Part shown: positions 53,561 to 64,000 of the stretch, piece by piece
How the letters are laid out: each line of letters begins with the position of its first letter
Position numbering within the stretch: the stretch's first letter is position 1
Source: Halichondria panicea
Lineage: Eukaryota > Porifera > Demospongiae > Suberitida > Halichondriidae
DNA length: 64,000 nucleotides
Assembly (NCBI RefSeq): GCF_963675165.1
Contig: NC_087384.1
Location: 6,007,182 to 6,071,181 of the forward strand
Reading direction: 5' to 3'
Position numbers and translations under genes: made by a program
The notes under the pieces: generated by a model
Told to the model about the DNA's origin: nothing
What the model saw: the letters and a program-made list of their open reading frames with translations, nothing else
The model's database searches: none

Positions 53561-56240
53561 ACTGTACAATTTACTAAAAAAAGATGAGCTTGTATGTTTT
53601 GCCGTTATGTCATGAATACATAATTATTGCACTTCCAGGAAATTGCATGGTGATGTGTTTCAAGTAAAATATATATGTATTAGTTATTATGTCATCCAGT
53701 GCAATATATGGCATGTTGCACGAGGGCGCCTGCAATAACTAACTTGTTGCCCAATGACGTTAAACTCGTCTGACTGGTCATATAAATCGTAATAAAAGAC
53801 ATGTGTTTTGAAGGAATTTAGTGTATTCATTAGTTTTGAATTCCATAGTAAATTTTTAGGTGTTCTTCCCACTAGTAGTAGCCTATAAAACGGACCAAAT
53901 GAGTTATTGGGTGGGATGGGGCATAAGTCCCAAATGGATATCTCTTTTTTACAGTGCAAGTGCATATAATCCAGTGCATTATGCCATTAATGCAGTGCAA
54001 TATATGGTAGCCATGGCAGTGATGCAACATGCCATATACTGAGCACTGGATTGCTTTGATCTGCCCACTCACTGGGCAACAAGAATTAAAACATATGAAT
54101 ACCGAATCCTTAATATTTATCATTACCTCATTCTGCTTGCAGGTATGGAATGATAGCCTTGGAAACTGGAGACTCTATAAAAGAATAAAAGTTTACAATA
54201 TAGACTGCATGGTCACATCCGATGAAAAACAGTTTTGTATCATTAAACCAACAATTTCCACCACAATTATCACCACAACAGAAAACATATCACCACTGAC
54301 CACCTTGCCTAAGAGACTAAAACATGGAAGACTATAAAATTGCTCGCAATAATTATGGTACATAAGTTGGATCTTTTTGGACAAGTATAGTTTGCCCTCA
54401 CCTCTGCAAAGATGCTGTACAGTCAGTGTTGTAGAAATTATAATTATGTCACCATTGATGTCGTCAGATGATAAACTTTACCCAGGGTTCTCCCCGCAAT
54501 TTTAACGGGAAATCCCTGGGTATTACCTAGCCTCATGAATTATCATGTCACCATTGAGGTCAGCAGAGGAAGACTTATAATAATTATACCCAGATTGCCA
54601 GCTATCTGATTGAACAGCTTCCCCAGCTAACCGGTAGGTTCGTCTGTGATGCATAAGATAGCAACATTTACATGCCTCAAGAGTATTCATTTGCCAAAAT
54701 AGCAATATGTATATACATGTACATACATACAGCAATCCCCTGTACGTTGCAGTAACAAAAAAATTGTCAAAATTATTACGGCAGTGTTGTAAATTCACTG
54801 AGAAAGGTAAGCCAACGACCAGGTTGTCTATAATGACAGAAATAGATCATTGACCTAGGAGACCTTAAATTACTACTTGATTTTTAATCATATGGAGGCA
54901 AAGATCTAGAATTTCAAATTGGTAAATTCAAGGGATATATATATTGATTACCCAAGCGTTTTCGTGACAAAACTATTTAGATCTATGTCTTTTTTGGCAC
55001 AAAATTTAAGAAAAAGAAAATTCACACTTTTTTCAACACTTACCGATTGTACACTTATCACATGTATTGGATCATAATAGACCCGTGTATGACGTTCGGG
55101 ACGGTATGGCTCTCCCCCGTTGCTTGTTTCAAGGTGTTTTCCCAGGCTAATCCCATGGGGTGTCAGCGAAAAACGTCTCAGCATGCAAAAGCATGCCCAA
55201 AGCATGCGATTATAATTAGATTCATTCATTCCGCATTCCTAAGTAACCAAATTTACCGTGATACCGCAATGCACAATAGTTGAGAATACACGTCATGCAT
55301 ATGGTGCTTTAGGTAACAGCAAAGAGAGAGAGAGCGGAGTGTGTCTAGTTGGATAGTGTGCTGGGTTTGTGCATGAGGTATAAGCCCCCTGTTTTTCCTT
55401 TAATCAGGGTTGGAATCCGATTAAGGCGTATACCTCGCTTGTGCATGCATGCGTAACAATTAAACCTATCCTCGTTTGTGTAAACGGGCCTAATCCGGGT
55501 TCTAATCCGAATTAGCCAACCCACCTCTGGAGTTAGTCGGGATACGCCCTCGGCATTGGTTGGTTATAAGTCATAATTACTAGTCAACCAGTCAATAATA
55601 TAACTATAACATACATAGACTCTAGTTAATAAAGATTTACATGGAAAGTATATGGGGAAAAGTGCCTCAGAGGAGGTATACTATACTATGGGACAAGTAA
55701 TTGTATTGTAGTCAAGCCTCGAGGGCGAGGTACGTTTGCGCATGCGCATTAGTATATAAGTCTAACTATTATAATGTCATAGCTTATTCATTCACCTACA
55801 CAAGTCAATGGTATCAGTATACAATTATTTTCTTACATAGGAAACACATGCATGATTGTGTATTCTACTCTCTAGACTGGATGCGCTGTAGGCCGGGAGA
55901 GACTGTCTGAGCAGTATGAACTTTTTTGGCCAGGTCAGAATTCCGACCTGGCCAAACATAATATCATAGATTGAATCTATGATCAGATCAAGGATTGAGA
56001 TTGACAAAATTAAGGCTTTTTGAATGTCACTGTGCTGTCGTGCTTACAATTGGTCATGAATATAATTATTGATACACGATCATTATAATATATTCATGGC
56101 CAATCTTGGCATGGGGTTGACGTGGGATTGGAATTCTTCAAATTAGGCTCAGAATACAGTTCTTTTGAAGGTAAAGGGGGAGGAGTGTTACGCATGGGCG
56201 GTTGTTTATAAAAGTCGAAAAACAGTCATTAGATCTACCA
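53561..56240. other. Long non-coding stretch, dispersed repeats only
   Basis: No frame here shows a recognisable domain. A block of about 100 bp at 54250-54350 (TTTCCACCACAATTATCACC ... GGAAGACTATAAAATTGCT) recurs at 56245-56350 just before the lone Death-domain exon. 54420-54545 contains inverted CCAGGG / CCCTGG pieces, and 55900-56110 is a second member of the 52550 repeat. Confidence 0.45.
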
Positions 56241-56485
56241 GCCAATTTCCACCACAATTATCACCACAACAGAAAACATATCACCACAACTGACAACATT
56301 ATCACCACCAGTTGCCCAAGGGACAGATATATACATGGAAGGCTATAAAATTGCTGAAAACAGAATGACAGAGAAAGCGTATGAAGATAGAGACTGTCGA
56401 TCATCATGTGTAGATATACTGCATGTGTGTCTAAGTGTATATATATATTTTGAACAAACTCTGTCACATACTACACATTTTAAAG

Positions 56486-56811
56486 TAGATGCCCTACCAT
56501 TAAGTAATAGATTGACGTGCAAAAACGTGAATATAGAGTGCAGCGATGACCATATATTAAAGATTTCACAGCAGCTGGAAAAATGGGAGCTAGTAGCAAC
56601 GCGGCTGGGATTAACGGCAGCTGAGATTGAAGCTATCGAATATAATAATCGGAATATAGAAATGATGAGATTGAACTGTCTTAAGAAATGGAAATCTAAG
56701 GCTCTACTCAGTGGAACAGCTACGTATCAAGTTCTACTACAAGCTTTGTTAGATTGTGGCTGCAATGACCAAGCCAAGCAAGTGTGCTCACTACTCAACA
56801 CTACTGAATAG
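56486..56811 (+). pseudogene. Orphan last Death-domain exon of the GTPase family (copy D)
   Basis: From about 56486 the frame matches the final exon of the Death/GTPase genes: VDALPLSNRLTC, DDHILKISQQLEKWELVATR, LGLTAAEIEAIEYNN, ALLSGTATYQVLLQALLDC, CNDQAKQVCSLL, then NTTE and a TAG at 56809-56811. The open frame extends upstream to about 56335 through unrelated sequence. There is no GTPase or other family exon nearby, nor the usual GAAATTCCCACC acceptor, so it is a stranded fragment, or the end of an unknown short gene. The Death domain itself is intact. Confidence 0.65.
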
Positions 56812-57400
56812 AAAATTAGACTATTATTGTGTGTATTTTTTTACTTTACTTCTTGTATATTAATTAATGATCTTTTATTGCAATAATTATGGAAAAGGGT
56901 CAATTGGACCTCTGTCTTTTGCAAAATAATAGTGGGAGGGGCTACTTTGTGCAAAGGAGGTATTACACTTTCCAGAATGTGGCAATGGACTCTGATAAAT
57001 GGACCAACGGTAGATTACGTCATAGAGGCTTGAGAGCTTGCATGGTGGGTGGGGCTCACACAACAAGCTGATACCACACAACAAGCTGATACCACACACA
57101 GCTAGCTAGAGATATATAGATTAGTTATATCATAGATAATAGAGCACAGAAATATGGTTATATAAAGTACCCCCTGCAGCATGTACTATGTCTTGAAGCA
57201 AAAGGATATGGAAGGCTGCATGCACATTTTAATTTTTAATGCATGTCTGGTTCTACCGAGTTGCCCTACAGTTTGCCAGTTTCTTTATCCGTTTCATTGC
57301 AAACTTCTGTTCACAGGATCTACAGCAAACAGTGTTGCATGTTACACTTGCTTGATTGCTCCAGGCATCATTAAAACCTGCTGGTTGGTCCATTAAGGGG
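56812..57400. other. Spacer after copy D, nothing recognised
   Basis: AT-rich DNA. The piece AATAGTGGGAGGGGCTAC at 56928 matches the segment just before the SANBR start in copies A-C (for example 12252-12270), so a remnant of the SANBR promoter side remains, but no SANBR exon follows. Confidence 0.5.
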
Positions 57401-58320
57401 CCTATTAAAATTAGGTGCATGGACCAACTGCCTGGACGACTGGTAAAAGAATTCACCCAGCTTGCATAAAGTGTTCTAGGTGGGCAGCTCATTTCAAAGC
57501 TTGCAGGGGTTCGTTGGCATCAGAAAAACCTGCTTGTTGGTCCATAGGAGGCTGTTTCTGGAAACTAGGTGGACCAACGACCTGGACGGCAAGTAAGAAA
57601 ATAGTCGCGCAGCTTGAATAATGTGTTCCAGGCTGGTGTCACAGCTCATTTTTCAAAGTTTAGTGTCTCCATTGGCATCAATTAAAAGAAAACTTGCTTG
57701 TTGGTCCATAAGGTTTCCTTTTTCTGGAAATTAGGTGGACCAACGGCCTGGACGACAAGTAAGAAAATAGTTCACGCAGCTTGAATGCATAATTTAATGT
57801 GTTCCATGTTGGTATCAGATTGGTGTCAGCTCGTTTCAAAGCTTAGTATCTCCGTTGGCATCAAAACCTGCTTGTTGGTCCATAAGGTTTCCTATTTCTG
57901 GAAACTATAGGTGGACCAACGACCTGAACGACAAGTGAGAAAATAGTTCACGCAGCTTGAATGCATAATTTAATGTGTTTGAGCTCATTTCAAAGCTTGG
58001 TGTCTCCTTTGGCATCATTAAACTGGAAAACCTGCTCGTTGGTCCATAAGGTTACCTGTTTATGGAAACTGGATGGACCAACGTCCTTGGACGACAAGCA
58101 AGAAATAGTTCATGCAGCTTGATTTCATGTATACTCATTTCAATGTTTGGTGGCTCCTTTAGCATTGAAAACCTGCTTGTTGATCTATTAAAGTTTCCAG
58201 TTTCTAGAAATTGGGTAAACCAACAGACAACAGGGGTAAGAAAAGAGTTTTTATGCAGCTTGCATTTATTGTGTTGGTTTCAACTTTCCAAGTTTGGTGG
58301 CTCCATTGGCATCAATTAAA
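57400..58320. repeat. Degenerate tandem repeat, units about 150-175 bp
   Basis: About five to six units, each with a GGTGGACCAACGACCTGGAC-type block, a GTAAGAAAATAGTTCACGCA-type block, a TCATTTCAAAGCTT...TGGCATCA block and CCTGCTTGTTGGTCCATAAG. Units start near 57405, 57570, 57733, 57910, 58070 and 58205 and become more diverged to the right. Short open frames here are by-products. Confidence 0.85.
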
Positions 58321-59874
58321 CGAGATAACTGCATGGGGCCCCATCGTATAAGTATATCATAAAAATTATTCCTGGAAATTCGATGGACCAATCCATGCAG
58401 GTAAGAAAATAATTATGTTTCTCCAGTTATTGACTACTATTACATACAGTGCATGCTGCCTCAGTGTGGGACCTGACATCCTGTGGTTAGACACCATTCA
58501 AAATGTTGAACAGCTCCATCTTTTGAATATGTGTGTGTGGGTGTTGTTGCATAAACTTTGCTATTTGATGTGGTTGATTTAAACCTGGCTGCGGTGCTGA
58601 TTATGACATCTAATGAACTCTGATCTTTCTGGCTTAATTCTATAGATCTAGACTTAGGCTGTATAATGACTGATTCTAATGAAGAGCAGGCTGCCACAGG
58701 CAATGAACAAGATGACTTTGAATTCTCGGTGAGCAACAGTGATACTGAGCCTCAGTCTAGATCTATATATAAAAAATAGTGATACCATACACAAGTGAAT
58801 TATGCACCGATCCATGTCAGTCCCCACTGCCCTCCCCCTGTAGGACATAGTGGGGTTTTGGTAACCCTGAGGTGCGGAATATAGGGTGAGAATTTGAGTT
58901 CCTTAGTATACAAACTTACAACAGCAATATCCATGGAGAGAAGTGTATAGCACATGCACGCGTGTATAGTCAAATCCCGAGGTTATGAAGTGGGGGTATA
59001 TGGGAGGGAAAGAGGCGATTTGATTTCACCCAGGCTCCCAGGATATTGATCATGCAAATCCACACTAAACCCCGACATACGTACACGGGGCGTAGTGGGG
59101 CTGAAATTGATACTTCTCCTATCTATATAATTATATTGCTATTTTTGGGTGAACAATAAATATAATTATCCTGGACCTCTATAACATCCATCAATCATAT
59201 CGTCATCATTATAGAAGGCCTATGATCCTGAATCGGTTTTCTTAATCTAGCAACATTGACCATGACGATATTTGCCGTGCATGGGTATATTATATATACC
59301 CATGTATATCTATATATATATATATATTGTATCCAATGACATGTATATGAGTAATCAGTATAATTGGTTGGGTATCACTGCATGGGTGATTCCTATTCAT
59401 TCATGCAACATCTGCAACACTGATGTAGTGAGTCGCTATAATAATGTATAGCTATCATTGTGCATGTGCTATGTACAAATGCACTAGCTCGTGGCAATAA
59501 AACACGTCATCAATTATAGAAGGCCTATATGATCCAGTTATAAGCCACTCATGGAAACAGATTCGAGAGGCTAACGAAGATAAATATTCATTTTGCTCAA
59601 ACAAGTTAAAGAAGAAGAGGAAACACTACCCTATAGTAAAAGAATTAAAGCATAATTAGCTATATGGGTATGAATGCCGGGTATTCGATATTGATGTACA
59701 AGCCTGATTGCTTGCGAAATGCATGCGCATGCTCTTTCGATTGCGAATTATGCATTCGCAGTTTGCAATAGAAAGAACTATCCTCTAATATACGGTACCA
59801 TCCACAACCTATTGCTAAGTGATCACGAAGAAGTAAATTAATCCCAAGTGTGTATTATATCGTTCAATTTGTAG
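58321..59874. other. Spacer before the transposase-like gene
   Basis: Contains a short acidic frame at 58665-58736 (MTDSNEEQAATGNEQDDFEF) with a GTGAGC donor, which could be a first exon of the gene that follows, though it lies inside a small inverted repeat (TAGATCTAGACTTAGGCT / AGCCTCAGTCTAGATCTA). A TA-rich palindromic tract is at 59285-59330. CATCATTATAGAAGGCCTAT recurs, slightly changed, at about 59209 and 59507. No other gene was seen. Confidence 0.35.
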
Positions 59875-62800
59875 GTCAGATCAAGAAAATGCACCGAGTT
59901 ATTCAGGGAAAGGGAATCGTGTCAACTCAATTCAGGAGTGACCAAGAGGGCCATAATGAGCCTTTTGATAAGATAAGTCAAGCCGGATACAAAGTACAGG
60001 TAATCGTACAAACTCAAACATTAGATCTCTACAATCATGCCATTGCAGGATAATGTTTCAAAGTCAGAAACAAAGCCGTCTGGAATTCCAGTGCCATTGC
60101 TGTCTGCATATCTCATCAGTGTACATGAACAGCGTGCTTTCAACTCATTGGACAACTCTCTCCGGTCGTTTGTTATACAGGGAATCAATAGAATCGATTC
60201 CTCTTTGAATGTAAGTATATTATCTTTTTCGTGCGTATAATTGCATGCATATAATATTATAAAAATTATAGAGAGATGAAGTATAATTATATTCATGTAG
60301 GTTGGTTTGTTGATCTATTAACTTCACTGAGCATGGAGTTTCTTTTCGTCTCACGCTGTGGGTTGCACTTCAGTGATGGTATACAGTGGGTATACTGGTG
60401 CAGTTGTGATAGTGCACGTGGCAACTTACTAAATAGCTGCTCCACTTCGGTTGATTCCACATATGATGCATTCACAAGCATTGTTGGCTCTGAATGTATC
60501 CACATCGAACCAACTAGACTGATTATCCAAGAGACTGACAATATTCACAACATTACATCAGCTCAAGAATTATCAGGTACATGTCTTCTAAAAGTGCATG
60601 CACAGCTAATATTTATGAATTATCCTCATACCCATTCAGATCATTCGTATACTTTGAATATCGAACCTCACAAGGAGGACACCTCCTACAGTATAAATGT
60701 TGGCACAGAGGTAAGTTGGACACTATTGTGCATGCATGTACGTCTCCAATCACAACTATATAATTATAATGATTTACAGGTTGTATGCTCTATTGGGCAG
60801 GCGGTATGTACAAGAGCTGATATAGTGGCCATGGTGTTGTACAAGTTCGTATTGATGATAAACAATTAAGGGGTCTGTACTGTTGTACATGCATGCAAGT
60901 ACAATAAACAGCACAGTTCACATGTGGACATTGTCGAGAAAGCATTGAATAGCCCGGATGAGGATAAACATGACTGCCTCAATAAAATTGCAAAAGATCT
61001 GTCTAGTGTGCAGCAGAATAGACAAGTGCATGTGCATCAGTATCGGTCCCTTAATTTCATCAAGCAGTATATACCGTTCAATTTATCAAGTGAATTGTCT
61101 CAACAACTGGCATGTACTGTAGCTGATCGCTTCAACATTGTAAACAACACTTCTATTTTGGGCTCAGTTGACACATATTGTAAAGTGTGCAGTACGCTTA
61201 CACGAGATGAAGAAGACAAGCAGGAATCTGTACGGATCAAAATTATACTGCTCAATACAGTTATCAATGCGAATGGTAGGTGGCTTTAGAAGTATAAATC
61301 CATAACAATTATTATATTGACCAAACAGTGCATGTTAGGTATTGCTCAGGATGTAAGAAATGTAAAGAATTTGATGGCCAACTAGTAGGATTAGTGACTA
61401 TGGGCAAGTTCCTGGTATCCTATGAAGTTCTGTGAGGTTTTATGCATCAATTCCTTTTGGGAAGGTAATTAATGTTGCATGTGTGTGCACTTTGACTATT
61501 AACGATACATTTCCTCTTCAGAACAACTATATATACCCAGTATTGTGTGTTGGTTAAAAACCATGAAGATGCAGGATTCGGCGATCAGTTTAATAAGTAT
61601 ATGTTTACATACAATCACTATCGGTTGTCGTGGTATGCCTTTCTTGACCGGTTAGACATTGATTATCAAGTAGGATTTCAGTGCACTGCGTGTGGAGATT
61701 GTCCACCCATTGTTGTCATGGATGCTACTTGTTTAGCATTCAGAAAAGACCTTATGCCCTGGAAGTCCCAACTCAACGGTTCTGGAGTTCATAAAACCTC
61801 ATCCCCTATCAGCTGTACTGGAAGATAAGTGCAAATTTTCCCATGTAATCAACCACTGTATATAATGATTATATATATAATGATAGTCCTCCCTGAGCTA
61901 AGACAAAATAAATACCTTGCCAAGCATGCATGCACAGATTTATTCAAAACTTGAATCCATTTGTAGAAGGTGCCTCTCATCATAGTAATCATATACAGTG
62001 TGGCGAAAGCTGTTTTACTTATTCAGCAATTATTGTTGTGATAAGTTTAGGATCATGCAGACAGCTGAAAAGTTACTGTATTTATTTTCTTTCAACACTA
62101 GTTTCCATGATCGGATATACATCAACAACAAGACAACACGCACGCAGCTGAAGATGTTTACTACAAAGAAGTGTATAAGCCAGCATGAATTCACTTCTCT
62201 TCTAGAATTACTACATTTGCACGCACCAAGTTTGGTCAAACTTATCACCACAATAGCTAAAGAAGTCAACGAGGCTGATACAGCTGTCTCCTGTTGCAAG
62301 CACTGGATTAATTTACTGCAAGCTCTCAGTTCAGCATCACCTGTGTGTGCTTTGGTACCACCTACAGAAGAAGTGCACAAAATGCTAAAGGAAATGGAGT
62401 CTTCTGGCTCCTTGAAGTCAAATGCAAAAAAGACGGCCTTTCTACAAAAGGAAGCTCCAGTACTATTCACTTTAATTGAATGTCTTCCTTCTTACCCCAC
62501 TGAAGCATTGCAGCCTATACTAAAAAGGCTTGTGGAATTATCATTAGCCCCATTTACGCAAGACTTCACAGAGTCTAGTACTGGTGACCACACTGACATT
62601 AATGATGATGATATGATATCGTACTTTCCAAAGCTTCCTTCACTAAGAAAACGAAAGATTTATAAGGCTGACAGTTCTAAATCCTCTGTATGTACAAAAA
62701 AAAGCTCAAGACATCCATCACTGCTACCGGGGATATTTACTCTGTATTGTCAGCATGGTAATGCTGACAATACATGATAATTATAATTATTACGCCTCTA

Positions 62801-63538
62801 TACCGTATTACTAGAATATTTTGCAGATGAAAAACCTTTGCGAATGAGCCAAATCAGCAGAAAATTTGACCCTTTGCGATCTAACTATTGTGTTCTGGCA
62901 AGTATTTACTAGTAATAATTTAGGTTTTGCGGATTTTATTGATCAACCCTCGCAAAATTCGCAAATGTTTGATGCTCGCAAAACATTCTAGTAATAATTA
63001 TGGTACATTAATTTGCATCAATATTGTATAGGAATTTGCTATGGATTCCAACTGATGGAAGTTCAGGAATCCCCCAACATTCCTTTCACTATCTTATATG
63101 AACGATTCTCATCAGGTATAAATGCTATATATATCGGGATGATTATTTTTGAACTCTTCCGGCATGCAATTGCATAATATAATTATATGCCCTTGTATCT
63201 GCAGCACCTGAAGTCATCATATACGACAATAGTTGCAACCTGCACCAATACTGCTTGAATAGAGAGCCCCCCTTTTTCAGGCACAGTCGGTTTCTAGGTC
63301 TAGTAGATCGTTTCCATTGGCCAAATCATTCAGGTATATAATAATTGTATGTTAAGTATAATTATATGATTTTAATTACCATGCACTTATATATCATACA
63401 GGATGCAGTGTTGCTTACAAAATGAGCACCTATTCATGCTTGAAGAGAATCAAATCGTCACTGTCGTATATGAATAAAAGAAATTTCCTCACACATTGTG
63501 GATTTTATTTATGGTATCACAATCAGAAAAAACTATAA
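59875..63538 (+). pseudogene. Transposase-like gene, probably KDZ type, with one in-frame stop
   Basis: Exons that join in phase include 59875-59999, 60049-60210, one from about 60387, one ending at 61276, 61328-61454, 61522 to about 61790, one from about 62110 to 62757, 63032-63115, 63205-63333 and 63402-63538. The order CSGCKKCKEFDG, VKNHEDAGFGDQF, CGDCPPIVVMDATCLAFRKD, LPGIFTLYCQHG, GICYGFQLMEV, VIIYDNSCNLHQYCLNREPP, GLVDRFHWPNH, KRIKSSLSYMNKRNF matches, by memory, large transposase-derived proteins of aquatic animals that I place with the Kyakuja-Dileera-Zisupton group. A TGA at 61433-61435 interrupts SYEVL/GFMHQF while both flanking splice phases fit. In the last exon the link from CSVAYKMSTY to SCLKRIK appears to lack a segment that usually carries an acidic residue. 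Likely a dead or decaying copy. Family name is uncertain. Confidence 0.55.
62808..62994. mobile_element. MITE in an intron of the transposase-like gene
   Basis: Inverted ends TTACTAGAATATTTTGCAG at 62808 and TGCTCGCAAAACATTCTAGT near 62994 enclose 187 bp with TTTGCGA/TCGCAAA pieces. No coding capacity. Confidence 0.75.
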
Positions 63539-64000
63539 GTATAATGTACTCACATGCATGATGGTCTTGTCATGCACTTTTTGTTTTTACAACCATGAAT
63601 TTAAAATTGTGGCGTCACTTGTTCTGACTTATCATGCATGCATTACAATAAGGGGTGACTGAAGAAATTACACACAACACAATCATATTATATGCATGGG
63701 GAATAACAGATGAGAAACTATATGAGGGAAACTAGTAACTATATTATTGCACATAATTATATACAATAAAAAATAAACATTCTGAGCTATACTACAAGCT
63801 ATACAATTAATGTTAAGTAAAAATAGCAGTTAAGGCTTCGATTTTGCTGTCTTCTTAACAGATATACACTGGCATCATCATCAGTCTATTGCATAGTAGA
63901 CAATGTCGGTATAGTTTATATACCAGCATGCATTGAAGCATGCTCATATACACATTATACAAGTACATAGCAATCAACGTTTGTGAATGCATGAACACAA
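63539..64000. other. Right edge, nothing recognised
   Basis: AT-rich DNA downstream of the transposase-like gene; no domain, repeat or RNA gene could be supported. Confidence 0.4.

Noticed and set aside
53860-54340. Short frames on both strands in the 54 kb region
   Set aside because: No domain, no splice partners, and they overlap a dispersed repeat.

Overview
The window looks like genomic DNA of an early-branching animal, most likely a demosponge of the Amphimedon type. This is inferred from AT-rich DNA, short GT-AG introns, metazoan genes (BCAS3-like, SANBR/KIAA1841-like), expansion of Death-domain/GTPase genes, and many small inverted-repeat transposons. Gene models below were built by eye from conserved protein sequence plus splice sites with matching phase; no search could be run.

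Layout. The left two thirds is a tandem segmental duplication of a three-gene unit. Each full unit has (i) a BCAS3-like gene on the minus strand, with a small membrane-anchored gene on the plus strand inside one of its introns; (ii) head-to-head with it, across about 160 bp, a plus-strand gene encoding several Death domains around a Roc/COR-like GTPase module; (iii) just downstream, a plus-strand SANBR-like gene (SANT + BTB). Copy A runs from 1 to 19620, with the BCAS3 3' half lying off the left edge. Copy B runs from about 22150 to 40490. Copy C (41540 to about 51530) has only the Death/GTPase gene, with a different 5' end, and a broken SANBR. Copy D (about 56486-56811) is a lone last Death-domain exon. 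Intactness falls from left to right: Death/GTPase A is open, B has frameshifts, C is open from its first identified exon; SANBR A is complete, B stops after exon 10, C is a pseudogene.

Between copies A and B (20424-22245) lies a disturbed zone on the minus strand: a C-terminal UBZ4-type zinc-finger exon, a partial pseudogene of BCAS3 exons 3-5 and 7, and a T-rich tandem repeat next to the last recognisable BCAS3-B exon.

The right third (52000-64000) is repeat-rich: pogo-type and other inverted-repeat elements, a fold-back element, a degenerate tandem repeat of about 165 bp units, and at 59875-63538 a multi-exon transposase-like gene, probably of the KDZ type, with one in-frame stop.

The most interesting system is the Death-domain/Roc-COR array. 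The predicted protein carries five Death domains flanking a GTPase and looks like a signalling scaffold. The paralogues differ by exon-module duplication, loss of Death domains and mosaic exchange. An important caution is that copies A and B are so alike, introns included, that uncollapsed haplotypes in the assembly must be excluded.
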